Shown one piece after another: positions 10,689-21,163 of a DNA stretch of 64,000 nt. The notes below the pieces were generated by a model. The model worked only from the letters and a program-made list of their open reading frames with translations, did no database searches and was not told the origin of the DNA. The DNA is from Phragmites australis (lineage: Eukaryota > Streptophyta > Magnoliopsida > Poales > Poaceae). A program made the translations under genes and the position numbers. The number at the start of each line of letters is the position of its first letter. Within the stretch, counting starts at the first letter, position 1. The stretch is from positions 9,640,001 through 9,704,000 of the forward strand of contig NC_084940.1 in assembly GCF_958298935.1 (NCBI RefSeq), read 5' to 3'.

Positions 10689-11570
10689 GTAAAAGTCTTT
10701 GTATGTTGACTACCCCCTTCTGCTTCATGTACTTGGTCTTTTCCTTATCTAATAGAACCATGTCTGTCTTCTTGCGGTTCTCCTGTGTTGTTCCGAAATG
10801 TTCATTCCTTTGAGGCTAACTGGAGTCTGATCTGTGTATATAGGTGCGGTGGCCCGAAGTCGGAGGGGGCCTTCCTTGTATCTGGGATGGTGCCTCTGGG
10901 GAGGGATCGAGTGCGTTCGGTGTGTCTAGGGCTACTACGTCCATCTGACGGCGGAGTCGTTTTGTTATGCCCCGTGATTCCGAGGGGCGTGTGGATCCGA
11001 GGGTGGCCACCAATGTCTTGGTCAAGATCGAGCCGAAGGGCCCCCTTGCGTCTGCTCCAGATGTCTATTTTGTTGCAAAGGACGACTGGTGTGCAGCCCG
11101 AGTAGCCTGGGTGGTTGCTGGCTCACGCTTCTTTTGATGCCTTGTCCTCCCCCGGGATTCTGACGGAAGGGTGCCTTTGGAAATCCTTGAGCCTATTCTA
11201 GTCGAGGTAAAGGTGGAGGAGGTATAGGCTGCGGAGTCCCCACCGGAGGAGCGGGGGGAAGAGCTAGATTTCTCGGCCTAGGACTCGTATCCCTTCCCAG
11301 CGGATCCTTCGTCTTCCCGAGGCTGAGGGGGCTTCGTTTTAGGCAGCAGCTCCCTCCATGGAGGGGATTCGCGTCGACCCCCTGTGCGTAGTTACCGGGG
11401 TCAATTCTCCAGGTTCCGCGGTATTTCTAGGAGGTGTGGCGGTCAAGCGCCCTCATCCTCCTGTAGTACTTCAGGGAGGCGTAACAGGCTAGCAAGTTTG
11501 CTAGGCATAGATTCGATGTACAGTGGTTAGGTGAATGCAAACTCTTTGTATGTCATGTATGAATAAACTT
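10689..11570 (+). other. 3' part and trailer of the antisense transcript
   Basis: The sequence stays codon-like after 10688: KIEPKGPLASAPDVYFVAKDD and CAARVAWVVAG near 11020-11120, then GRVPLEILEP near 11170, broken by stops. It ends at an AATAAA signal. This may be a further exon of the antisense gene or an older reading frame of the same unit; the splice pattern cannot be settled by eye. Confidence 0.4.
11562..11567 (+). terminator. AATAAA polyadenylation signal of the antisense gene
   Basis: A canonical AATAAA in TATGAATAAACTTGCG, preceded by TTTGTATGT (a plant far-upstream-type UGUA/UUGUA context) and followed by T-rich sequence. It is on the antisense strand of the Gypsy element, just before the tandem repeats. 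Confidence 0.5.
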
Positions 11571-11739
11571 GCGTTTGTGTTAGCTTTGCTTTTTTGTGTT
11601 TATAATTTATCGTATCAACACTTCATTATCGTATCAACGCTTCCTATGTGCCCTCTATCCCAGCCCCTTCACATTCTACGACTGTTAGCTACCGCAGGGT
11701 GCAAGATACGAGGGGTACTACGTTGCGTTGGGCAATGTG

Positions 11740-12205
11740 TGATGCCTTGTAGTATGGAGGGTAGGCCTTCAAGATACCTGAGGGTTCAGATCATTTTGGC
11801 ACGGAGACTTTTAGTCCTCAATGTGCCGAAGGATCCTTACTTTGTATGAATCCTTTTTGGCATGGAGACTAGGCCTTCAAGATGTCAGGGGGGTTATCCC
11901 TTCGTCACGTAGGTTAGCTAGGCCTTAAAGATGACAAAGGGTCTTATGCCTTCAAGATGCTGAAGCGGTCTTTGCCTCTCCGCCACGTAGGTTAGCTAGA
12001 CCTTAAAGATGGCGGAGGGATATATGCCTATCTAGCACGGAGGCTAAGCCTTCAAGATGCTAGAGCGGTCTTCGCCTCTCCACCATGTAGGTCAGCCAGG
12101 CCTTAAAGATGGCGGAGGGATATAATTCTCCAGCACGGAGGCACTGCCTTCAAGATGCTTGTTTACCTCTCCGACACGAAGGCAATGCCTTCAAGATGCC
12201 GGAGG
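11740..12205. repeat. Degenerate tandem repeat between antisense gene and integrase
   Basis: Repeated modules of the form 'GGCACGGAGNCTAGGCCTTCAAGATG' (split here for length: GGCACGGAG, then AGGCCTTCAAGATG) alternate with 'CACGTAGGTTAGCTAG' and 'GCCTTAAAGATGGCGGAGG'. At least ten copies of the CCTT(C/A)AAGATG core occur at roughly 50-60 bp spacing, forming a compound unit of about 110-120 bp. Such arrays between pol and the 3' LTR are typical of Tat elements and are known seeds of satellite DNA. Confidence 0.8.
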
Positions 12206-12429
12206 TCTTCATAGGTTTTGTGTGAGGTTGTTTGGTGGGGTAAGGGCTTTTTTTTGGAAGGTAACACCTCTAGGTTTGGTGGCTATTTGTGGGTGTGTAA
12301 ACCTATGGTTTTTTATTGTTCTGGATTTTTGGAGAGCATTGAGGTTGGGGTTGTCTATACATAGTATTTGTGGAGGGTCTCTGCGTTCCAACTATGTTCG
12401 AGGGGGTCCCTTCTGTATCGGCCAGGTGG

Positions 12430-13660
12430 TAGGAGCCAGGCTTGTTAGACCTGAGGACCAGGTGTGGGCCCTCCCATTTGTTGCGTAGTTTTCTCGGAGC
12501 TAGGGCACGTCGAAGTACTAGGTCGTCGGGCTTGAAGCTTCATGGTGCAACCTTAGGATCGTACCAGGCCTTGGTTTTCTTGATGTAGTGATCGAGATTC
12601 TGGACGGCATGGAGCCGTGTGCCTTCGGTGAGATCAAGGAGAGCTCTCTTTCTCTGGTAGTTTGCGAAAGTTGTACTTTGAGTGAGCATCCCTTGATCTC
12701 GGTGGGGGTCATGGCCTCGTCTCCATATAGGAGGCAGAAGGGGGTGAACCCAGTGGCTCGTGTGTCAGTGGTGTGAAGGGACCATAAAACCTTAAGAAGC
12801 TATTCGAACCATAGGCCTCGAGCTAGGCCGATGAGTCGGCGATTTAAGCCGAAGAGGATGTTTCCGTTGGCCCGTTCGACGGACCTGTTGGACTGAGGAT
12901 GTCAAACTGCAGTGAAGCATAATTCGATGATGAGGTCGTCACAGAATTGTTTGAAAGGCCTAGAGTCGAATTGCGTGTCGTTGTCGACCTTGAGCTATCG
13001 TGGAACGTCGAAGTGGAAAATTTTGTTATTCTAGAAGAATTTCTGGACATTCTTCGATGTGATTACCGTGAGGGGCTCGGCCTTGACCCATTTGGAGAAG
13101 TATTCCAATGCTACCACCGCGTACTGAAGGTTGCCTTTGGCACGGGGGAATGGTCCGATGAGGTCCATGCCCCAACGAGCCGGGGGCCAGTCAGGAGCGA
13201 TTGGTTGTAGGGGAGCCGGAGGCCGATGGCTTCGGCGTCCCATCCACTGGCATCCTTAGCAGGTGCGGATGAGGCCTTCTGCTTCGGACATGATTCTAGG
13301 CCAATAGAGCCCCTGGCGAATTGCCTTGGCGGCTAGGACGCGAGGCGCTAAATGGTTGCCGCAAAGGCCTTCATGTATCTCCCGAAGAAGGTTGGCCCCT
13401 TCTTGTTTGGTAATGCAGCGAAGGAGGGGAGTGCAGACACCAGTCTTGTAAAGGGTGCCTTCTATGAGACGGTAGCCCCTGACGTGATGCTGAATGCGGC
13501 GAAGCGCGATCGGATCTTCCGGCTCTTCTGTTCCAGTGAGGAAGGATAAGAGGGGAGCTCTCCAGTCAGTGGTTTCGATGGGGAGGATGGTGGTGGTCAT
13601 TTCGTTAAGGGTTTTAGTAGCTGGTTGGTGTAGAGTTTTGAGGAAGGTGCCCAATGGTGG
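12430..13660 (-). pseudogene. Gypsy integrase remnant
   Basis: Minus-strand integrase, which inserts retrotransposon cDNA into the genome. The zinc-binding portion (13654-13256) shows EIHEGLCGNHLAPRVLAAKAIRQGLYWP, i.e. an H..H/C..C-type HHCC region ending in GLIRTC. The catalytic core (13243-13031) has WGMDLIGPFPRAKG and YFSKWVKAEPL, with the first Asp in the GMDLIGP block. Downstream, QFDTRPFKQFCDDL, CHPQSNRSVERANG and GFTPFCLLYGDEAMTP mark the rest of the core. The C-terminus decays by about 12430. Several frameshifts separate these blocks. Confidence 0.9.
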
Positions 13661-13709
13661 GTCTTTGCCCGTGGCAGCAGCTTTCGCCAGGGCATCTGCC
13701 TGGTTGTTA

Positions 13710-14560
13710 TCCGTTCACGGTATGCTCCATATTGATATGCCGCGGAAGTGTTCTTCGGCCTTGCGGATGGCTTCAAGGTATCTTGTCATGTCCGGATGTC
13801 GAACTTGGAAGCTCTTGTTGACGTGGTCGGTGATAATCTGGGAGTCGGTCCAGATGATGACTCTGGCTGCCTCCAAGGCTCGGGCCTTCCAGAGGCCTAA
13901 GAGGATGACTTCGTATTCGGCTATGTTGTTGGTCGTCTTGAAATCCAGGCGAGCAATGAATTGGACTTGCTGGCCTATGGGGGAGATGAGGACTGCACCA
14001 GCTCTGGCTCCCATGGAGCCGTATGCTCCGTCGGTGTAGATAGTCCAGATGTCTTGGGGAGGGGTAGCGGCGGGTTCGGCAGGTGTCGGAGTCTATTCGG
14101 TGATGAAGTCTACCAAGATTTGGGATTTGATGGCAGTACGGGCCACAAACCTTACCACAAAGTGGGCTAGTTCTACTTCCCATTTGTCGATGCATCCCGT
14201 CGCCTCCCGGTTGTGAAACATTGCACCAAGTGGGTACGAGATTGGAACAGTGATGTCGTAGGCGAGGAAGTAGTGTCGGAGCTTGCGTGAGGCCATCAAC
14301 AAGGCGTATGCTATCTTTTCGAGCTCAGTGTAGCGTGTCTTGGCTCCGACTGTGGCCTCCAAGACATAGTATACAACCCTTTGGGTAGAGCGACTGTCAC
14401 TTTTCTCCTCCCTTACCAGGGCGGCGTTGATAGCAGAGGCAGAGATGGATAGGTATAAGTGCAGCCCTTCGCCGTGTAGGGGCATCGCGAGTGTTTTGAG
14501 GTGGGAAAGGTGGGCCTTGAGGGCCCCGAATGCCGCCTGGCACACTAGAGTCAAGTTGAA
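13710..14560 (-). pseudogene. Two tandem RNase H domains of the Gypsy polyprotein
   Basis: Block 1 (14554-14093) is the retroviral-type RNase H after RT: LYLSISASAINAALVREE, YYVLEATVGAKTRYTELEK and KLRHYFLAYDITV. Block 2 (14014-13715) is a second, plant/archaeal-like RNase H (RVT_3 type): GARAGAVLISPIGQQ, NNIAEYEVILLGLWKA and WTDSQIITDHVN, keeping the E of AEYE and D of TDSQ. The pair is the diagnostic feature of the Tat lineage. The blocks are in different frames, so the polyprotein is broken. Confidence 0.85.
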
Positions 14561-14569
14561 TGGTTCAGA

Positions 14570-15240
14570 GCCCCTCAGCGTTTTGAAGAAGGGGAGGCTG
14601 TGCTCGGCAGATTTGGCGAGGAAGCGGCTAAGGGCTCGAGGCGGCCAGCCAAGCGTTGTACTTCCTTTGGATTGGTGGGAGGTGATATTTCTGTGATGGA
14701 ACGAATCTTGCCCGGATTGACCTCAATGCCTCTTCGGGAGATGAGATATCCCAGCATCTTTCCAGCCTTAGCGCCGAATACGCACTTCTCCAGGTTCAGC
14801 CGCACGCCTACAGCCTGGAGGCTATCAAATGTTTCTTGTAGGTCGGCAATGTGGTTGGCTTTGAGCTGGATTTTTACCATGATATCATCTACGTAGGCTT
14901 CGACATTGTGGCCCAGTTGCTGCCATAGTACCTTGTGCACTAGGCGAGAGAAGGTGGCCCCAGCATTCCGAAGATGGAAGGGCATCCGGACGTAGCAGTA
15001 TACCCCGAAGGGGGGGTAATGAAGCTGGTCTTGCTCTCATCCTCCATCGCCATCCACACCTGGTGGTACCCGGAGTAGGTGTCCAGGAAACTTAGCAACT
15101 CGCAGCCGGAGGTGGAATCCACTAGCTGGTCAATGCGAGGAAGGGGGTATAGATCCCGAGGGCATGCTTTATTTAGCGATGTGAAATCGATGCACATACG
15201 CCACTTTCTATTGTGATGGAGAGCCAATCAGAGTGGATGA
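14570..15240 (-). pseudogene. Gypsy reverse transcriptase remnant
   Basis: Minus-strand RT copying element RNA into DNA. The first block (15227-14940) has WRMCIDFTSLNKACPRDLYPLPRID and SFLDTYSGYHQV; the second (14985-14575) has PFHLRNAGATF, the catalytic AYVDDIMVK and GYLISRRGIEVNP. A frameshift near 14985 splits them. Confidence 0.92.
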
Positions 15241-15374
15241 CCTATCGGATAACACCGGCCCTTAGTAGCTTCTGGACCTCCTCTTTTGCGGCTTCTGCTC
15301 GCTCTTGGGATAGCTTGTGAAGCCCCTGGCATACGGGCCTAGCCTTTGGGTCGACCTGAAGAGAGTGTTCAATA

Positions 15375-16689
15375 ATGGAGCAGCTGACTCCCGAGAGATC
15401 CTACGAGGACCATGTGAAGGTGTTGAGGTTACCCTGTAGGACGGTCAAAAGCTGGGTTTCCTGCCCTGAGGTGAGGTCCGCCCCTATTTTGAAGGTCCGG
15501 TCTGGTTGGTCTGGTGAAAGCCAGCTTCGTGGGATTCAGAGATGGTCGAAGGCATGTATGAAGAGTTGGTCCATCGAGCTGCCCCCGTCTATCAGTACTC
15601 TCTGGACCTTGACTTCAGCGATGTTGGCTGGGATGACTAGGGCATCGAAGTGGGGAAAATTTACCCCTTTGGAATCATCGATGGTGAATGTCACGGGGGT
15701 GCCGGCCCATTTGGGGGCCTACCGATGGATGGTTGCTGCTCCGATGTGGTGCACCCCGTGTGCATAGTCTCACTGCTGCCATTTTCAAGTGCAACCGGAG
15801 CTCCCTCTGCCAATTATAGCAAGGACAATCTGTCTACCCCGCGCCCCTTCGTCGTTGTACCGCTCTGCAGATGATTGGGGCATTGAAGGTGGGGCCAGCT
15901 ATAGAGGGTTCTGCAGGCTAGATGATCGACCCACCGGCTGGCCGGTGGCCTGCGATTCTCGGATCATTCCTTGGTGGCCCCCTCAATCAAGGTGAAGGTT
16001 TTCTACCTCCTGAGGTACTCTTCTCGGAAGGTGGTGAGGGTCCAGCAGTTATCGGTGTTATGTCCTCATCCTGCGCCATGTAGAGTGCACCAGGATTCCT
16101 CCTCGAAACACCGATACGGGGAGCGGCTTCTCTCCGGGAGGCCTCCGGGGCGTCCTCGGCCGCGTCACCTAGGGTGGTTTTTGTTTTGGAGCCCCGCGGC
16201 CTGGGTTGATGCTATTGATGTTTCGACGTTGTCACTGCCACCCCCTTTGGGACTCGGAGGTTTGAGCCTCCTCGAAGCCCCTCTTTGCTGGTAAGGAGGG
16301 GGCGTGTGACGATCCCGCCTGTGAGTGTAACTTGTCAGGGTTGACACGGGAAGTCTTGGTAACTCGCGAGCGCCTTCGGCGGAGTTTTTCCTCCTCTATC
16401 TGCGCATATTCCTCGAACTTCCTCATGAGGACTTCCACCGTGCATATGGGACGCCGGTTCAACCGATTGTATAGGGGACCTTTGGCCAGGCCCTGGGTTG
16501 CGACATCGATGATCGAAGAGTCCGATATGCCCCTAATCTGGGCCTCAGTCTGGGAGAACCTTCAGAAGTAATCCCGGAGGATTTCTTCCGACTCCTGCCT
16601 GATAGTAAATAGGCTTTTGGAGGTTATTGGCTCGACGAAGGTGCCCAGAAAATTGCTACGGAAGAGGTCTCAGAGTTGGGACCAGGCGT
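15375..16689 (-). pseudogene. Gypsy gag (and possible protease) remnant
   Basis: The minus strand from 16689 gives WSQL, FRSNFLGTF, SLFTIRQESEEILRDYF, FSQTEAQIRGISDSS, LYNRLNRRPICTVEVLMRKFEEYAQIEEEKLRRRR. This is the C-terminal half of a plant Gypsy gag capsid domain followed by a basic tail. Between about 16200 and 15400 the coding is too broken to name a zinc knuckle or protease with certainty; 15770-15560 contains a codon-like stretch where protease is expected. The N-terminal half of gag is gone at the joint with the Copia element. Confidence 0.75.
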
Positions 16690-19147
16690 GATGACTTATC
16701 TCGCTACTCTTGGGTCTTCTTTCTTATGAGGAAGGATGAAGTGTTTTCACACTTTCGAACTTGGCTTTGAGATTGTTCAAAGAACACCATTGTGCATTGA
16801 AAGCAATTCGTAGTGATAATGGTACCGAGTTCAACAACTATCTCTTTGATGCTTTCTGTCTTCAACATGACATTAAGCATCATTTTTTCCCCACGTATTC
16901 CTTAGTAGAATGGCATGGTTGAGAGGAAGCATCGCTCTTTGGTGGAGATGGCTAGGACGATGCTCGATGAGCATAGGACTCCTAGGAAGTTTTGGGCTAA
17001 GGCCATTAGCACGACGTGCTACATCTCCAATCTAATTTTCTTGTGCTCGATCTTGAATTTGACTTTTATGAGTTGTGTTTTGGGAGGAAGCCAAAGGCTT
17101 CGCATTTGAGAGTTTTTGGGTGTCGCTGCTTCATCCTAAAGCATGACAATCTTGACAAGCTCGAGTCGCGTTCTTCTGATGATATTTTCTTGAGGTATTC
17201 TCTTCATGACCATTCTTACATGGTCTTTAATCTTGAAACTAACACCATCATAGAGTCCTATAATGTGACCTTTGATGAATCAACCCCTTGTATCAGACCT
17301 CTCTTTGAGTGTTCAGGTGACCAGGAGATGAGCGAAAGCATCTTTGTAGATGATGACCTTCCAGCTTTCAGGGATGACGAGGATGATCCACTACTTTCTC
17401 CTACCACACTTACTCCCGAGCTGGTTTCTACCTCTTCTACACCGCCAAAGGATCCTGCAGCCTCTACTTCCACTTCAGCTGCTTTCGAGCCTGCACCAGC
17501 AGTGTTTGAGGGGGAGATCATCTCATAGCACAAAGCTCCTTATCACATTCAGCGGTGACACCCTCCACAGATGATGATCGGTGACATCAATGAAGGGGTA
17601 ATGAGGTCCAAATCTGCTCATTATACTCATTTAACTGATTCTACATTTGTTACTTCCTTTGAGCCTCATGATGTTGGATATACTTTATCTGATTCGAGTT
17701 GAGTCAATGCCATGCATGAAGAGCTAGAAAACTTTGAGAGAAACCAAGTAGAGCCACCCCAAATGTTCACACCATAGACACCAAATGGGTTTTAAAAAAC
17801 AAACAGGGGGAGGATGGGTTTGTAGTAAGAAACAAGGCTAGACTAATAGCTCATGATTTCACTCAGGTAGAGGGGATAGTCTGTGGAGAGACCTTTGCAC
17901 CAATAGCTAGGCTAGAAACCATTAAGATCCTCCTTGCATTTGCGACATCGTGAGGTTTCAAGTTTTATCAAATGGATATGAAGAGTGCTTTCCTAAATAG
18001 TTTCATAGAGGAAGAGGTCTATATCAAGCAATCCCTAGGCTTTAAGCATACTAAATACTCTCATAGATTATATAATCTTCAGAAAGCTTTATATGGGCTT
18101 AAGCAGGCACCTAGGACTTGGTATGATAGACTTAGGTCTTTCTTGATAGGACATGGGTATGTGATGGAGTCAGCTTATAAAATTTTGTTCATTCTCATAC
18201 ATGACAAGGATTTCTTACTTTTTCAGATTTACGTGGATGATATCATTTTTTGTGGCTCTTCTCATGCACTTGTAGCCAAGTTTGCAGAAACTATGAGCAG
18301 GAGTTTAAGATGTCGATGATGGACGAGCTTAACTTCTTCCTTGGACTTCAAATCAAGCAATGCAAGTAGGGTATATTCGTCTGCCAGACGAAGTACACCA
18401 AGGAGCTGCTGAAGAAGTTCGACATGAGCGACGCGAAGCCCTTGGCGACACCGATGGCTACCTTGACTATCTTGATCCAGATGAAGATGGCGAAGCAGTG
18501 GACCAGCAGAAGTTCAGGAGCATGATTGGTTCCCTCCTATACCTAACGGTGACAAGACCAGACATTCACTTCGCCGTCTGCCTCTGCGCCCAAGCAGTGA
18601 AACGCATTTTGAGGTACCTCACGCACACTCTCGAGTATGGACTTTGATTTTCTGCTACCTCTTTTCTTTCCCTTTGAGGTTTTTCCGATGTGGATTTTGC
18701 TGGTTATAGAATTCACAGGAAGAGTACTCTGGTACTTATCATTTCTTGGGTACTTCTCTTATGTATTTGTCTTCTTGCAAATAGTCTAGTGTTGCGCATT
18801 CTATTACTGAAGCTGAATATGTAGCTGCTGCTAACTATTGCTCATAGATTTTATGGATGGTTGCTATCTTAAGGGACTTTATGTTAGATTTCAAGAGTGT
18901 GCCACTTATGTGTGATAACACCAATGTGATAAGCCTAGCCAATAATCCAGTCTAGCACTCCAAAACCAAACACATAGATGTGAGATTCTACTTTCTGAGA
19001 GACCACAATTAGAAGAGGGACATAGACTTGAAATATATTGATACCCAACACCAGCTAGCCGATATCTTCACCAAGCCTCTAGATGCTATTATATTTGTCT
19101 ATTTGAGCGGAGAGCTTGGTTTGTGCCATCTCTATAGCATTGTGTGA
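16689..19147 (+). pseudogene. Copia polyprotein: integrase, reverse transcriptase, RNase H
   Basis: Integrase: CALKAIRSDNGTEFNN, KHHFFPTYS, ERKHRSLVEMARTML and FWAKAISTTCYISN. After the linker (about 17240-17530, acidic and Ser/Thr/Pro-rich) comes RT: MDMKSAFLNSFIEEEVYI, LYNLQKALYGLKQAPRTWY and the catalytic IYVDDIIF. A more GC-rich stretch (18400-18620) holds KKFDMSDAKPLATPM and VTRPDIHFAV. RNase H: SITEAEYVAAANYCS, KHIDVRFYFLRD and LADIFTKPLD, ending at LCHLYSIV-stop. Stops and shifts at about 16770, 16915, 17528, 17700, 18320 and later make it non-functional. Confidence 0.93.
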
Positions 19148-20513
19148 GGGGGAGTTACCTTTTTATATACTCTATCTTACTTTTGTTGCATTTGCATTGT
19201 ATAGTATTTTGTAAGATAATCATGTTAGTAAACTTTACTTATATGTTCTTTGCACTTTCTTGTACTAGTTGTGAATTTGTGCTAAGTGTAGTGGATGTAT
19301 AACAATTTGTACAAATTTCTCTTATTGAAATATGGTATAAAATCTATTGAGTAAGCTTGTCTTTTCTAAGAATGAACTTGAAATGTGAACATAATCTCTT
19401 GTCACCCTTGAATGTTTCCTTTAGCTTGATCAATGCTTAAATTAGGGCTAGTTCTGTGAAAAGCTTGTGCTAGGCCGCTTTATCCAGTTCAGCGGATTGA
19501 GGGTTTTTGATCTTTATCTATGTAAATGTTTAGCCCATGATTAACCCTTAGGAGAGCATGTGCTCTTTTGTGTCGCAAAGGCACAACTTGTTTTGGCTTT
19601 GTGAAAAATTGCATATTTTGAATCCTATGTTGAGTTAATAAAATGAATAATGAAGTTTTGAGCTAAAATTGAATCCAATATGATGACTTAAGACTTCATG
19701 TGGTTTGCCAAAGAAGTGAACCCATGGTTCCTTAAAGCTCACTTGAGGATAGTTAAATTATCAAATGAGAAAGTTAACTTATATTTTTTAATCTATTAAG
19801 AATGTTCTTTTACATGTTGTCAAACTAATACTCGGATTGATATGTGGGTGTTTGCATAGCTCGTCGGGTTGAACTTGGTTGCCTAGTTTGAACTTGACAT
19901 AACACTAGTTTCTCTAATCTTTGCACTGATTATAAAACTGTTGATGCTTTTGTAGTGACATCTTTTGGATAACTGAATAATATGATCAAAACTTGCTTCA
20001 CTCCCGGTGCTTGTGACATGAACTCATTTTGATACTTTGTGCGCCTTTGAGTTATATTGTTTACTCCTCATAGTGCTTTGACATCTTTAGTCATTGCAAG
20101 TGCTTTGTGATCTATATGTGAAACTTTGTAGGCTTGTATTTATCTTTGGCATTGTCTTGTATCCTTGATGTTTGTATTGCCAAAGGAGAGAAAATATGTC
20201 CAAAGATATTATGCAAATATTCAACAAAAGTGGAGAAAATTGCATTTATCTAGAAACAAAAGGGGAAAATAGAAAAATATGCAATCATCAAGGAGGAGTA
20301 TGTGTTTTTGGGTTTTTGAGATTTTCTTACTCTTTTGAGATTTTAGGATCGTCTTTGCCTCTCTTTGGGTTTTTGTAACCTTTATTATGCCAAGTGACAT
20401 ATTTTGCTCTTTCTCGAGTTTTTGTCATTTGGATGAGTTTATCTTGTTTTAATTTCTTCAAATCAAAATCTTTATACTTTGAGGGTTCTCAATGCACTCA
20501 TCAAAGGGGAGAT
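19148..20513 (+). other. Non-coding interval between Copia pol and 3' LTR
   Basis: AT-rich with no coding over 70 codons that resembles a known protein. In SIRE-type elements this interval can carry an envelope-like ORF; none is recognisable here. It contains purine-rich GTGTGAGGGGGAG just after the pol stop and a 'gccaaaggagagaaa' segment (20180) that echoes the true polypurine tract at 20501-20512. Confidence 0.6.
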
Positions 20514-21163
20514 TGAGAAACCAAGTTGAAATGCACCTTGTGTTACTTATGATGATTGATTGATATTGGTATTTATTTGGTTTGATGATCTTCAGTTTTG
20601 CATGAAGTTTGATGTGATTTGAATTGATTTGAGATTTTATTTGAGCATATTGATTATGGACTGACTGAAATTAGAGTTGGAGATATGTGTTTGCTTGTCT
20701 CATGGTGTGCAGGTGATGGATGCAACTTGACGGTCGATGGTAAGAATACCAAATATTTGTGGAAGGGCCTGGTAAATTTTTGTATGCTTTGTTGCTTTGT
20801 TTTGATAGAATTATGAGCAGCCTTAGATCTACTAGTGTTTTGCTCTACTCTAACTATGAGAAGTTGATGAAGCTTCTCTATACTCTTAACCATAGCATAT
20901 GTGAAGTGAAGATCTCGACTATTGAAGAGTCACCAAGTTACGGCATGACACATGGATTGATCTTAAATAGAACATATGGTTCATATACTATTCGTGGAAT
21001 CATATTGTCTCGATTTTCTCTTATTAAAACTTCTCTCTATTTTTGTTTCCGCTTGAGTTTTAAGATTTATTAGGTGATACAAATAGGAGAAGACTATCGA
21101 TTTTGTAAGAAATTTGTTAAAATACCTATTCACCTTCCTCTAGTTGCCAATCTCGATCCTACA
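20514..21163 (+). repeat. 3' LTR of the Copia element (650 bp)
   Basis: Starts TGAGAAACC right after the CAAAGGGGAGAT purine tract and ends CTCGATCCTACA, TG..CA as expected. The next bases, TAAAT, would be the target copy; no partner remains because the 5' end is lost. Confidence 0.7.

Larger units (their letters stand above)
6383..16689 (-). mobile_element. Truncated Ty3/Gypsy element, Tat lineage, with antisense gene
   Basis: On the minus strand the order from 16689 downward is gag, (protease), RT, RNase H, second RNase H, integrase, a roughly 5 kb non-pol region, then the 3' LTR (7233-6383). The second, plant-type RNase H between RH and IN is the hallmark of the Tat lineage (Retand, Grande, RIRE2-type relatives). 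The region between integrase and LTR holds a plus-strand gene (7745 to about 11570), a layout known for Grande and related Tat elements. The 5' LTR and start of gag are missing: sequence switches to a plus-strand Copia element at about 16689. The LTR lies directly against CACTA A sequence at 6382, so it inserted into that transposase gene. All coding parts are frameshifted. Confidence 0.85.
16689..21163 (+). mobile_element. 5'-truncated Ty1/Copia element (SIRE/Maximus-like) with 3' LTR
   Basis: Starts abruptly inside integrase (DDLSRYSWVFFLMRKDEVF at about 16689) and runs through RT and RNase H to a stop at 19147. A 1.37 kb non-coding interval follows, then a purine tract (CAAAGGGGAGAT) and a 650-bp LTR ending at 21163. 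The long gap between pol and LTR and the LTR end text fit the SIRE/Maximus group (Opie/Ji relatives). The 5' LTR, gag and protease are absent. The upstream neighbour is truncated gag of the oppositely oriented Gypsy element. Confidence 0.8.

Noticed and set aside
13352..14696. Plus-strand ORFs of 65-181 codons across the integrase and RNase H region
   Set aside because: They are shadows of the minus-strand Gypsy pol, whose motifs (YVDD, TDSQ, GPFP) are unambiguous.
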